In this document: piece by piece, positions 1-9,276 of the stretch
Layout: every line of letters starts with the position of its first letter
Numbering within the stretch: position 1 is the first letter of the stretch
Notes under the pieces: generated by a model
Told to the model about the DNA's origin: nothing
The model's input: only the letters and a program-made list of their open reading frames with translations
Databases searched by the model: none
Program-made: the position numbers and the translations under genes
From: Spirochaetales bacterium
Lineage (GTDB): Bacteria; Spirochaetota; Spirochaetia; Treponematales; UBA12059
NCBI GenBank assembly: GCA_016926955.1
Contig: JAFGNN010000074.1
Span: 1 to 64,000, forward strand
DNA length: 64,000 bases
Direction: 5' to 3'

Positions 1-33
1 TCCGGGTTGCCCGAGAAGGTTTCAGATGATAAG

Positions 34-59
34 GGTCACACCGCGAGGGTGTGGCCTTT
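34..59 (+). terminator. Rho-independent terminator, first copy
   Basis: A 9-bp stem (GGTCACACC / GGTGTGGCC, one G-T pair) with a GCGAG loop is followed by a T-run. It would stop transcription entering from the left edge of the window. Confidence 0.6.
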
Positions 60-167
60 TTCGTATGCGGCTCGGGCAACCCGGTTTGTTCAGGGAAGAT
101 GATTGTACGTCGTTGCCTCCGGCCAACTTTTGAATCCGGGTTGCCCGAGAAGATTCTAGGTGATGAG

Positions 168-197
168 GGTCGCGCCAATCGGGGCGTGGCCTTTTTC
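168..197 (+). terminator. Rho-independent terminator, second copy
   Basis: The stem GGTCGCGCC / GGCGTGGCC with a short AT-containing loop is followed by TTTTT. The paired bases differ from the first copy but still pair. Confidence 0.55.
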
Positions 198-249
198 GTA
201 GGTAGTGACCCGTCAAATGGTGAAAAAGGAACCTCCTTGCCGGCGTCCC

Positions 250-765
250 TTACGCGATCCTCTTGAACGGTTCCGGCTCGGGACCGATCACCTTCGCAAG
301 ACTCTCCTGACTCATGTAGTGCCTCGATGCTTGCCCTCTATACGTCTGCTCCACAAGGAGCGCCCGGATCAGCCTTCGGATCGCGTCGTTGTTCGTGAAG
401 ACCAGAGGACGTCCGAGCGGATTGGCGTCCGTGATCGGCGACCTATGCTCCTTCGGGAAGGACATGAACGCGAGCGCGTCGTCCTCGGCTTCGTCCAAGA
501 GGGCGCCGAGCCTCGGGAACTTGGCTCGAAGGTGATCAGCCGCGTCGCAGCATTGCCTGCAGGATTCCTGCCGGTTCTGCTGAACGAACGCCGTGCGGAT
601 AACCGTTGCCACCATCTGGTGCTGTTGTTTCGGCACTGACGAGAGCGCGTTGCGCATGAAGTGGACTTTGCATCGTTGCCGGGGAGCTGCGAACAGCCAG
701 GAGACTACTGCCTTGCGGTCCTCGCGCGCGTAGGAGACCACAATGACTTTGCTTACCATAGCCAA
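250..765 (-). pseudogene. IS256/Mutator-family transposase, C-terminal fragment
   Basis: The 171 residues match the C-terminal half of IS256-type DDE transposases. Visible motifs are QRCKVHFMRN near residue 30, a block around LDEAEDDALAFMSFPKEH, NPL, and a C-terminal RHYMSQESLAKV. The N-terminal half, with the first catalytic Asp residues, is absent; upstream sequence (766-921) shows no transposase similarity. About 11-14 residues normally found between the NPLER motif and the VVGIFPN(D) segment are also missing: here NPLGRPLVF leads straight into TNNDAIRRL. The protein should therefore be inactive. It lies next to repeats and an RHS toxin, both usual neighbours of mobile DNA. The family is clear, but the left end of the element is not resolvable. 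Confidence 0.75.
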
Positions 766-921
766 TTCTTCGCCTCCACAGAGATTCTACCCGCCCCAAA
801 GGCATTCGCGGAGCATTAGCCTTTTCCACTGAACGGGTTGACAACAGCTTGGCCCAAGTTGATCATCGCGACGGCTTCCCTCGAGTCGATAAATATATAC
901 GAAGATGAAGGTTGGTTTCTG

Positions 922-1701
922 ATGCATTTAGGATCGTCCGGCAAGAAGCGACGGCAGTCCCGTCATCGTGAATCGGTTCTCGCCTTCTCCGCGATCGCCG
1001 GACTCGCCTCCTGCGGTCCGTTGATCCCCATCGAACCTTCGATCGGGAGCGTCACTCAGATACCGTCCGAGCTCAAGCCTCTGCAGATCATCGACCCCGA
1101 GCTGACCATCGAGAATACCTCGGTGTCGGACGTGGTGGAGATCGGCATCCGCCTGGAAACGGACACCGGGTCGATCACGATACTTCCCCTCGGCGAAGTC
1201 ATGGCCCTGAGCTCGCTCCCGGGCGCCATCCTGGCCACGCCACGAGCCGTCGTACCGCTGCTCCCCGAGGGAACGACGGGAACGCTCAGCATCTCCGCGA
1301 TAGTATCCGGCCGCGAGTGCGATCCGGCGGAGCGGCCGGTGACGATCCTCCGGATTCCTTCCGAGACGGAGCCGAACGGTTCGAGATTCGACGACGCGAC
1401 CATCGTCATGGCCAATCAAGGTTTTGCGGGAACGAGCTCCGACGCGCTGGACGACGACTGGTACGTCGTTGACTTGCCACCCGACGCGAGCGTCGGCGTG
1501 CTCGCGGACGGCGTCGACGGCCCGGTATCGATCGAAGCGTACGTCGGCAGCGACGGCACGCCGGTCGCTTCGTTAACGACGGACGGATTCGGGGACCGGC
1601 TCCGGATCGACAACCATGATTCCGAAGCCATGAAAATCTACGTGAAAATACTCCCGGACACGATACAGGACTACCATCTTCTACTGGAGAATATGAAATG
1701 A
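922..1701 (+). CDS. Putative secreted lipoprotein
   Basis: This 259-residue protein has a Lys/Arg-rich N-terminus (residues 8-16), a short hydrophobic stretch (19-28) and a lipobox LASC with the lipidated Cys at residue 31, so it should be a membrane-anchored lipoprotein. The rest is a beta-rich, Pro/Thr-rich sequence with an Asp-rich segment near residue 180 (DALDDDWYVVDL), reminiscent of pre-peptidase C-terminal or calcium-binding beta-sandwich domains. No enzyme motif was found. The start at 922 is chosen over an upstream ATG because the signal peptide then sits at the N-terminus and AAGG lies 11 bases ahead. Its stop overlaps the RHS start by four bases (ATGA), so the two are probably translated together. 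A role in display or export of the RHS protein is inference. Confidence 0.65.
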   Translation: MHLGSSGKKRRQSRHRESVLAFSAIAGLASCGPLIPIEPSIGSVTQIPSELKPLQIIDPELTIENTSVSDVVEIGIRLETDTGSITILPLGEVMALSSLPGAILATPRAVVPLLPEGTTGTLSISAIVSGRECDPAERPVTILRIPSETEPNGSRFDDATIVMANQGFAGTSSDALDDDWYVVDLPPDASVGVLADGVDGPVSIEAYVGSDGTPVASLTTDGFGDRLRIDNHDSEAMKIYVKILPDTIQDYHLLLENMK

Positions 1702-4700
1702 ATTTCAGGAAACACATTCGCATTCGCTTATTCGCCGTTTCGCTTTGCCTGCTTGCGATGCTCGCTCCCGCCTTCGGTGAGGAAGCTCCTCCGACCGTAA
1801 TCAGGGTGGTCGAGGAACAGACATCGGTCTGGCATAACGGGGCGAAGCACTGGTTTGGGCGCAGCAAGACCACATACTTTTCGGATGGCACCACAGAAGT
1901 GGAGAGAGTAGAATTTTCTGGAGAAGAACATCCCCAAGATTACAGCGTTCGAACAAATATCACCTCCCATAGCTCCAGCGACCACGGCGTCGAGTGCTCG
2001 GGAGGTTCTTGCGGATTTCATGATCCCACTTCGTTCGAGCCTCATTCCCTTGGATTCTGGGGCGGCAATACGATCGGATGTAACAAGTGCAATTTCAATG
2101 ATGAGTCTGATAAGCGATCAATCGATGCAGCCAGGCTCCAGTCAGCCATCGACGCCGTAGCCGCGCTGCCGGGCCAGATCGAGGCGAAACTCGCGGACGT
2201 CGACGCGGCGATGGCGGAAGCGCTCGAGGCGCTGCTCGCCGGGAACGACGCTTACGACGCGGCCGAAGCGCAGGTCGGCCTCGCCGAAGCGGCCATGGAG
2301 GCGGCGAGAACCGAGCTCCGCGAGGCCGTGGAAATGGCCCTTCAGGCAGGCGACGTCGAAGCCCTCTCCGAGCTGGACGCCGCCGCCATATTGACCGAAG
2401 CCATAGCCAGAGCCGACTCGGGCATTTGCCCGTACTGCGGCGGTCCGATGCACGAGGGTTCGCCGGGACCATACGCGGGGAATCCGGTCAACATCCTGAA
2501 CGGCGCGAAGGCCGAAGGCCTCGCCGACCTCTGGCTCGAGGCGGAAGGTCCGTCGATCGGAGTCCTCCGCGCGTACAACAATCAGAACCTCCTGGCTCAA
2601 TCGTTCGGGCAGGGCTGGACGTTCAATTTCGACAGCCGCGTCGTCTTCGGCTTCACCGACGGGCTCGAGACGAGCCTGGCCGAAGCCCGCGACCGCCTCC
2701 GGCTGGCAAGCGCGGCCCGAGCGCGCGCCGTCGTCGATATCGCGGAGGCCGTCAGTCGATACCAGCGGGCGAGCGTCGAGTTCGACGCGGCCTCCGGTCA
2801 TTACGCCGAGATGGTCGCCGCCCTGGCCGAAGCCCGGGCCGCGCTCGAAGGCGGTGGCGGCGCGAAGGAGCTGCTCGCGAAACTCCAAGCCGCCATCGCG
2901 GACATGGACAACTCGTCGATCGAGGATTCAGCCGCGGGGTTTGCCTACTCGAATCTGAAATCGAAGGTGAACGCTTGGGCCGGCGGAGGAGAAGGCAGCG
3001 TGAGCGCCATCGACCAGGCGCTGACCTCGCTCGAGGCGACGATAGCCCGGGACGCCCGCTCGGACGCTGCCGGGGCGGCTTCCGCCGCCCGCGCCGCGGA
3101 GCTCGCCGCGGCGCGCGTCCGCGACGTCGACGGCCCCGCCTTGCTGGCCTCGATCGACGCGCGGATAGCTGAGATAAACGGCGTCATCGCCCGGCTCGAG
3201 GACGAGCTCGCCGTCGCCCGCGCGCAGGAAGCGCGGAACGCCTACGTGAACGATCCGGGACGCCCCGAACAGCAGTTCGTGGGCAACGGGAAGCTGATCT
3301 GGATAGGCCCGGGCGGCGAGGAAGCCCACTTCCGGGCCGAGACCAAGCCGGATCCGGCCAGCGCCGTGGAAGTCGCGCCCGGCGTCATGAACGTATGGCC
3401 GAAAGGCACCGCGCTGATTTCCCTCCAGGGCGATCGCTGGTCGGGCCGGATAAACGCCGACGGAACCGTGCTGATCCGCGACGAGGAAGCCCGGATCGAC
3501 TACGCCTACAACGCGCGGGGTCGCCTCGTCCGCATCTCCGACGGGTACGGCAACTTCAGCTCCGTAAGCTTCGACGGACGCTCCTTCCGACGCGCCGCGG
3601 ACCGCTACGGCCGGTGGATCGAGGCCTCTACCGACCCGGACGGCAAAATTCGCGAACTGCGCGACTCGAGCGGGCGGCGCGTTTCCTACGAATACTCGGG
3701 TCGCTACCTCGAGCGCTACGTCGACGCGGGCGGCTACGGATACGGCTACCGCTACGACACCGACGGCAACCTTTCCGAATGGATCAATCCGGACGGCACC
3801 GGCAGGGAATACCGTTACATCCGCTATGACCAGGAAGTGACGGTGAATCCGGAGGTCCTGAGCGACAGGACCCGCGCGAACCGGGCGGTCGCCGCCGCCG
3901 TGTCGATACCGGCAACGCGCTCCGATTTCCGCGTCTGGAAGGAATGGGACGAAGCCGGCAACGTGCAGGACTTCGACTACCGGCCCGGCAGGACGACGCA
4001 CACCGACCGTACCGGCGCGATCACGACCTACGATTTCGTCGACAACCGCATCGTCAAGGTGGTCAGCCCGGACGGCGAGACGCTCGAGCGGGAATACGAC
4101 ATCAACCGCTACCTGGAAGCCGAGCAGTCGGCGTCCGGATACCGGACTTACTACATCAACGACGCCGGCGGGAACGTCAGATCCATGACCCTCGCGACGG
4201 GCGGCACCGTCACCAGGGACTACCACGCGCGCTACCGGATACCCGTCTCGCAGATGGTGGAATCCGGCGGCGACCTGTCCCGCACGGAATTCGTCATCGG
4301 CGAAACCGGCGGTTCGGCCGGCAAGGTCCTCGAAGTGCTGCCTCCGAATCCGCTGAGCGGCGAAGCCGATCCCGCGCTGAAAACCACCTACGGCTACGAT
4401 TCCGCGGGAAGGACCACGCGCATCACCGACGCCGCCGGCATCGTCACCTCGATCGTCTACGACGACCGGTATCCGGCCTCGGGCTCGACGATCGTGATGG
4501 AACGCGCCGGCCGAACCACGACGCTCACGCTCGACGCTCTCGGCAGGGTCGTCCGCATGCAGCAGGGCGACTCGCTCAGGATCATCGCCTACGACGCGCT
4601 CGACCGCGTCACGGAAGTCCGCCAGGTCAACGCGGACGGCCCGGACGTCCTGACTCGCTACGGCTACGACTGGCGCGGCCTCAGGACCATCCTCGGTCCC

Positions 4701-7700
4701 TTCGGCGAGGACGAGTACAACGAGGCGAAGGCGGGCATCCTCGAAACCGCCTACGACTACTACCCGACCGGAGCCGTCAAATCGGTTACGAAGAAGGAGG
4801 ACGGCCTCGAAACGACCTGGACCGCCGTCATCGACGAGGAGGGCCGCATCCTTTCCACGACCGACGCCGAAGGGCGCACCAGGACGAGCCGCTACACGAC
4901 GGGCGGGAAGCTCGAAGCCTCCGGATACCTGGACTCAGGCGACGAGGTGATCCTCGTCGAGTACGCCTACGACAGCGCCGGCCGGATCGAAACCGTGACC
5001 GAACGGGGCCGCGTCGTAAGCCGCTATTCCTATCCCGACGAGTGCCGCGTCGTCGTCAGCCTGTACGGCGGCGAAGCGGAGAGCACGGTGACGGTGGACC
5101 CGCTCGGCCGCGTGGTCTCGCGGAGCCTCCGGAGCGCGGACGGCCTGCTCGAGAGCAGCTCGAGCTACGACCTGGCCGGAAGGCTCGACGCGACCGCGAT
5201 AGAGCGCGATGGCGTTTCAGGCGGCGAGACCTATGTATACGACAAACTCGGCCGGCTCACGTCCCGCACGGACCTCCGGGGTTACGTCTTCTCGTACATC
5301 TATGACGCCTTCGGCCAGCTGACAGCCGAGACCGGCCCCGAAGGACTCTCCAACGCCTACACCTATGACGACCAGGGCAGGCTCAAGACCGAATGCGACG
5401 CTTCGGGCCAGGCGACCACGTATGCCTACGACTCGCTCGGCCGCCTGGCGCGGATCGATCATCCCGACAAATCATGGGAATCGATCGAGTACGACAGCCG
5501 CGGCAGGCCTGTCAACGTCACATCCAGGCTCGGAGCCGTCACCCAGGTCAGCTATGGACCTTTGGACCGCTGGAGGGAAACGCGCGACGCCCTCGGCGCC
5601 CTCACGCGCGAGGAATTCGACCACACAGGCGCCTTGGTCAAGGTGATCGACCCCGCCGGCGCCATCGCGACCCGCGAGTACGATCCACGCACCGGAGCCC
5701 TCGTCCGCACAGTCGCTCCGGACGGGCGGGAAACCATCCTGTCCTGGAGCCCGACGGGACTCCTCGACGCCGTCACCGAGCGTTCTTCTGACGGCGAACG
5801 CCGGACCACGAGCTACGCCTACGACGGTTACGGCCGCCTCACCGAGGCACGGAAACCGGGCGGCGTGACCTACGCCTACAAGTACGACTACGCGAACCGG
5901 TTGCGCACGCTCGAACAAGTGGACGTCGCAGGCAGGAGGACCCTCCTCAGGGAATGGACCTACCGCGTCGACGGCAGCCTGGCCGCCGAGACCTACCTCG
6001 AAGAGGGTCTCACCCGCACCAAGACCTACGAGACCGACCTCTCGGGACTCGTGACCGCCATCACCAATTTCCGCGGCCAGAGGACAGTCTACGCGTACGA
6101 CGGTCTCGGCCGACAGGACGCCATCACCTTCCCGGACCTGAGCGGTTACGATTACGACTACGCCTGGACGACGACCGGCAGCACCATGACGGTCTCGGGT
6201 CCCGACGGTTTCAGCCGAACCTACACGTTCGACCCGATGGGGCAGCTCACTGAAGAATTCGACATCGATACCGACGAAACCTGGAGCTACGCCTGGGTCG
6301 CCGGCCTCATGGAAGAGAGCGACGGCCCCGGCACCAACGACCGCGTGAGCTACGAGTACGACATCCTGGGCAGGATCACCAGGACGCGCGACCAGGGCAA
6401 CGAGGAAGTCTCCTACACCTGGGACGAGCGCGGTCTCCTGACCGGCGTCCTCTACGGCACGAGCGACCGCGTCCTGACCACTAACCGCTACGACCTGTCC
6501 GGCCGCATGACCGCCACCAGCACGGTCAAAGGCTGGGGAATCCACGAGGAGGCGGTGGACGGAGCCGTCTACGTCTACGGCGGATTCGGGGACCTTGAAG
6601 CCGAAGCCCGAGTCAACGGCGACGTGCTCAAGTATCGGTACGACGCCGCCGGACGCCTCTCCGACCTCTTCTGGTCCGAGCGCGGCGCCGAGCGCGCGCG
6701 GACAGCCCGCGCGGAGCGCACCCAGCTCGGCCTCGCGAGCGACGAAACGGGCTTCGAGCGCCCGGCCTTCGCCGCGGTCCCCGACGTCCTCAGCACCGAC
6801 GAACGCGACGCCCTTTCAGCCCTGTGGGACGAAACCCTCGGCCCCTGGCTCTCGGGCGGCCCGGACTTCGCGTCCACCATGAAGCGCGAGCAGTACGAAT
6901 ACGACGGCTACGGCCGCCTGAGCGCCAAGACCAACCCCTGGGGCGCGATCGGCTACGCCTACGACGGGCAGGGCCGCGTCGTCCAGGCCAGTTACCGCGC
7001 CTACGATTACGACGCCGACGGCAACCGTACGAAGGAATACTTCACCAGCTCCGCCGTCCGCCCCTCCGGCGTCGAGGCGAGCATCGGCGAGAACACGAGC
7101 CTCGTCGTCACCGGCGTCGGGAAGGCGCTCGGGAAAGGCCACGGCACCATCGGCGGCGTCGGCAGCCCCTTCGGGCAGGAGGAATGGAGCGTCTTCGAGT
7201 ACCGCGCCGACAACCGCCTCACCGCCTACTCGGACAGCCAGGGCGAAGCCTGGACCTACCGCTACGACGGCTTCGGCCGCCGCTATGAGAAGGAGCGCAC
7301 GTCGAGCGCCGACGCCTCGAAGGACGTCTACCGCAAGGATTCGACCAGCTACCTCGGACTCTCGCTCAGCGTCCTCTCCGAACGCACCGAGTTCGAGTAC
7401 TGGAACGACGCCACCACGCAGACCGGCGCCCGACTCCTGATCGGGCCAGGCGGCTCGAGCTACGCGAGCATCGAGACCTGGGTCCGGAACGGCCGCGAAT
7501 GGAAGGCCTCGAGCTGGGCGAACCGTCGCTACTACCACTACGATCGCCTCGGAAGCCTCTCGTCGGTCAGCCTCGACAAGCCCGGACTCGCCGGCGCGAA
7601 CTACGCGTACACGCCCTTCGGCCAACCCATCGCGGACTCAAGCCGCTACCAGTGGGAGGACTCAGGCAGCAAGTTCGTCGGCTTCGAGCACATAGGCTTC

Positions 7701-8702
7701 ACCGGCCAGCGCGTCGACCACGAGTCGGGCAACCTCCACTTCCCCTTCCGCGAGTACGACCCCCTCTCCGCCAGCTGGACCACCGAGGACCCGATCAAGG
7801 ACGGGGAGCTGTGGTTCGCGTACGTGGGGAATAATCCGGTCAATTACGTGGATCCGAGCGGATTGAAGAACATGTGTACGGATGAGGGATCTGCGTCATC
7901 TAGTGGTTCAAGTATTGGTTCCAGCGGAGCCATTTCGCAGAGTGTCACCCCAAATACGTCCGCGATGGATCTTTTGCAGAGTAGTGGTTCAATGTATCCG
8001 AACGTCGGGACCGAAGCGTACGACATCGCCATCACAAAACATAACCGTGACAAGATGGTCTTTTTTGCGATCCTCGATACAGCCAACCCTGTCGCGGATT
8101 TTAGGGATTTCTTCATCGCAGCGAAGGACCGTGACTGGATTGGCATGGGGTTATCGGCCGTTGCGGTGTTCTCGACTGTCGGGGATGTGGCAGCCGATGC
8201 GAGAAGAGCCCTTCGGGTTATGGATGCCATAGCCGATGGAGCCGATGTCGCAGCCGACACAGCCAGAGTCACCGGCAGGGTTGCTGACGCTTCGGATGGT
8301 CTTGCGGATGGGCTGAGGTTAACGGATACTGTAGGTGCCGCTGGGAATGTGGCAGATGATGCCGCGCGTGTGTTGAAACCAGGAGATGCTGGAGGGTATG
8401 GTGACCTTGTTTCACGCGGAGTTCGTGGTGATGGCATCACTCCGCACCATATGCCACAGGCTGCTGCTGGGTTTACTACAAGAGCTGAAGGTGGTGCACT
8501 GGCTCTTCCACAGGCAGAACATTACCTGACTCGAACATATGGGCGGATACCTCAAGGCGATGCAGGATTATCATTCAGGCAGCTTTTGTTTAAGGATATT
8601 CGAGACATACGTACACTCTTTCCGGGCAAGTATGATGAGGGCTTAAAGGGGCTTCTTGATTATTACCGTACCAATTTCCCACAACTGATGAAGAAACCAT
8701 GA
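1698..8702 (+). CDS. RHS/YD-repeat polymorphic toxin with C-terminal nuclease-like domain
   Basis: This is a 2334-residue secreted RHS protein. It has a signal peptide (1-27), a CxxC pair at C128/C131 and a second at C244/C247 (CPYCGGPMHEG), and a DUF6531-like entry domain from about 258 (GNPVNILNGAK). Dozens of YD repeats run from about 560 to 1990, and the RHS-associated core ends in NNPVNYVDPSGL near residue 2052, the usual self-cleavage site. Ala/Glu-rich predicted coiled coils occupy about 143-235 and 325-513; the second interrupts the entry domain. The final ~280 residues are the variable toxin. They hold a small-residue-rich linker and a TPHHMP motif (H2250/H2251) followed by EHYLTRTYG, resembling HNH/EndoVII-type toxin nucleases. 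Base composition drops sharply after about 7860, so the tip was probably exchanged independently. The immunity gene follows nine bases later. No T6SS genes are near, so export is presumably Sec-dependent. Confidence 0.9.
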   Translation: MNFRKHIRIRLFAVSLCLLAMLAPAFGEEAPPTVIRVVEEQTSVWHNGAKHWFGRSKTTYFSDGTTEVERVEFSGEEHPQDYSVRTNITSHSSSDHGVECSGGSCGFHDPTSFEPHSLGFWGGNTIGCNKCNFNDESDKRSIDAARLQSAIDAVAALPGQIEAKLADVDAAMAEALEALLAGNDAYDAAEAQVGLAEAAMEAARTELREAVEMALQAGDVEALSELDAAAILTEAIARADSGICPYCGGPMHEGSPGPYAGNPVNILNGAKAEGLADLWLEAEGPSIGVLRAYNNQNLLAQSFGQGWTFNFDSRVVFGFTDGLETSLAEARDRLRLASAARARAVVDIAEAVSRYQRASVEFDAASGHYAEMVAALAEARAALEGGGGAKELLAKLQAAIADMDNSSIEDSAAGFAYSNLKSKVNAWAGGGEGSVSAIDQALTSLEATIARDARSDAAGAASAARAAELAAARVRDVDGPALLASIDARIAEINGVIARLEDELAVARAQEARNAYVNDPGRPEQQFVGNGKLIWIGPGGEEAHFRAETKPDPASAVEVAPGVMNVWPKGTALISLQGDRWSGRINADGTVLIRDEEARIDYAYNARGRLVRISDGYGNFSSVSFDGRSFRRAADRYGRWIEASTDPDGKIRELRDSSGRRVSYEYSGRYLERYVDAGGYGYGYRYDTDGNLSEWINPDGTGREYRYIRYDQEVTVNPEVLSDRTRANRAVAAAVSIPATRSDFRVWKEWDEAGNVQDFDYRPGRTTHTDRTGAITTYDFVDNRIVKVVSPDGETLEREYDINRYLEAEQSASGYRTYYINDAGGNVRSMTLATGGTVTRDYHARYRIPVSQMVESGGDLSRTEFVIGETGGSAGKVLEVLPPNPLSGEADPALKTTYGYDSAGRTTRITDAAGIVTSIVYDDRYPASGSTIVMERAGRTTTLTLDALGRVVRMQQGDSLRIIAYDALDRVTEVRQVNADGPDVLTRYGYDWRGLRTILGPFGEDEYNEAKAGILETAYDYYPTGAVKSVTKKEDGLETTWTAVIDEEGRILSTTDAEGRTRTSRYTTGGKLEASGYLDSGDEVILVEYAYDSAGRIETVTERGRVVSRYSYPDECRVVVSLYGGEAESTVTVDPLGRVVSRSLRSADGLLESSSSYDLAGRLDATAIERDGVSGGETYVYDKLGRLTSRTDLRGYVFSYIYDAFGQLTAETGPEGLSNAYTYDDQGRLKTECDASGQATTYAYDSLGRLARIDHPDKSWESIEYDSRGRPVNVTSRLGAVTQVSYGPLDRWRETRDALGALTREEFDHTGALVKVIDPAGAIATREYDPRTGALVRTVAPDGRETILSWSPTGLLDAVTERSSDGERRTTSYAYDGYGRLTEARKPGGVTYAYKYDYANRLRTLEQVDVAGRRTLLREWTYRVDGSLAAETYLEEGLTRTKTYETDLSGLVTAITNFRGQRTVYAYDGLGRQDAITFPDLSGYDYDYAWTTTGSTMTVSGPDGFSRTYTFDPMGQLTEEFDIDTDETWSYAWVAGLMEESDGPGTNDRVSYEYDILGRITRTRDQGNEEVSYTWDERGLLTGVLYGTSDRVLTTNRYDLSGRMTATSTVKGWGIHEEAVDGAVYVYGGFGDLEAEARVNGDVLKYRYDAAGRLSDLFWSERGAERARTARAERTQLGLASDETGFERPAFAAVPDVLSTDERDALSALWDETLGPWLSGGPDFASTMKREQYEYDGYGRLSAKTNPWGAIGYAYDGQGRVVQASYRAYDYDADGNRTKEYFTSSAVRPSGVEASIGENTSLVVTGVGKALGKGHGTIGGVGSPFGQEEWSVFEYRADNRLTAYSDSQGEAWTYRYDGFGRRYEKERTSSADASKDVYRKDSTSYLGLSLSVLSERTEFEYWNDATTQTGARLLIGPGGSSYASIETWVRNGREWKASSWANRRYYHYDRLGSLSSVSLDKPGLAGANYAYTPFGQPIADSSRYQWEDSGSKFVGFEHIGFTGQRVDHESGNLHFPFREYDPLSASWTTEDPIKDGELWFAYVGNNPVNYVDPSGLKNMCTDEGSASSSGSSIGSSGAISQSVTPNTSAMDLLQSSGSMYPNVGTEAYDIAITKHNRDKMVFFAILDTANPVADFRDFFIAAKDRDWIGMGLSAVAVFSTVGDVAADARRALRVMDAIADGADVAADTARVTGRVADASDGLADGLRLTDTVGAAGNVADDAARVLKPGDAGGYGDLVSRGVRGDGITPHHMPQAAAGFTTRAEGGALALPQAEHYLTRTYGRIPQGDAGLSFRQLLFKDIRDIRTLFPGKYDEGLKGLLDYYRTNFPQLMKKP

Positions 8703-8711
8703 GGTGCAATC

Positions 8712-9209
8712 ATGAATAAAGCTGAGCTGATAAAAGCCATAGAGACTCTTGGAAAGATGAGTGATGACAGTAGTCTTACCGATTCTGAGCTTAAGCAGTA
8801 TGAAAACATTATTGATCAAGCAGAATCGTGTATCGGTGCTGATTTAGTCATCCCCATCATTAATCTCTTTGGATATGGAGAAGGCCATGGTGTTTATTGG
8901 AGCGCAATACATTTATTAGAGAAGTTGCCCGCTGATGTTGTAGACCCACTGCTCATCAAGGCTTTGTCATTCTCCAATCCTGGTTCCCAAATGTGGTCTG
9001 CCTTGATGCTTGGAAGGAGCAGAAACAGACAGGCCATAGTTGAACTAAAAAAATTACTCGATAGCAGTATGGCGCTCGTCAGAAGGAATGCGGTAATAGC
9101 TATAGGTATGATTGGTGAAGAGAACTCTGTCAAATCTTTATCAACCCTGATTGAAGACGAATCAGCCGAAGTTCGTGGTGAAGTAGAGCGGGTGCTTAAA
9201 CAAAGATAG
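8712..9209 (+). CDS. HEAT-repeat protein, probable immunity protein of the RHS toxin
   Basis: The 165 residues form helical repeats typical of HEAT/PBS-lyase-like scaffolds. Repeats can be seen around residues 75-100 (SQMWSALMLGRSRNRQAI), 105-130 (ALVRRNAVIAIGMIGEENSV) and 137-160 (DESAEVRGEVERVL). There is no signal peptide, so it is cytoplasmic. It starts nine bases after the RHS stop with a GAGGTG ribosome site five bases ahead. Its AT-rich composition matches the toxin tip and not the surrounding genome. Helical-repeat proteins are common immunity proteins in polymorphic toxin loci. Position and composition support that role here; binding to the toxin is inference. Confidence 0.75.
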   Translation: MNKAELIKAIETLGKMSDDSSLTDSELKQYENIIDQAESCIGADLVIPIINLFGYGEGHGVYWSAIHLLEKLPADVVDPLLIKALSFSNPGSQMWSALMLGRSRNRQAIVELKKLLDSSMALVRRNAVIAIGMIGEENSVKSLSTLIEDESAEVRGEVERVLKQR

Positions 9210-9215
9210 TTAACT

Positions 9216-9275
9216 GCCTAATAAAAAGATCAAGCTGACAACCCTTCGGGTTGCAGCTTATCTAGGTCATTAGGC
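9216..9275. other. Large imperfect palindrome, attC-like or terminator
   Basis: Outer arms GCCTAAT (9216-9222) and ATTAGGC (9269-9275) enclose AGAT...AAGCTG / CAGCTT...ATCT and an inner CAACCC-TTC-GGGTTG stem, with unpaired spacers and one bulged A. It begins seven bases after the immunity-gene stop. The nested arms, spacer and extrahelical base look like an integron attC site, but the core bases are not a perfect GTTRRRY consensus. On the minus strand the inner hairpin is followed by GATCTTTTT, so a terminator is a simpler alternative. Confidence 0.4.
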
Positions 9276-9276
9276 C

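Larger units (their letters stand above)
1..201 (+). repeat. Two imperfect ~67-bp direct repeat units, each holding a terminator hairpin
   Basis: Units at about 1-66 and 135-201 both begin TCCGGGTTGCCCGAGAAG and both carry a GC-rich hairpin followed by CCTTTTTCGTA. The box CCGGGTTGCCCGAG occurs at 2-15 and 136-149, and its exact reverse complement at 71-84, so the first unit is bracketed by inverted copies. The middles differ between the units (compensated stem changes), which suggests that hairpin structure is conserved rather than sequence. They may be duplicated terminators or an edge of the mobile DNA that follows. Confidence 0.6.

Noticed and set aside
250..765. Intact insertion sequence
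   Set aside because: The transposase lacks its N-terminal half and an internal conserved segment, and no terminal inverted repeats could be paired.
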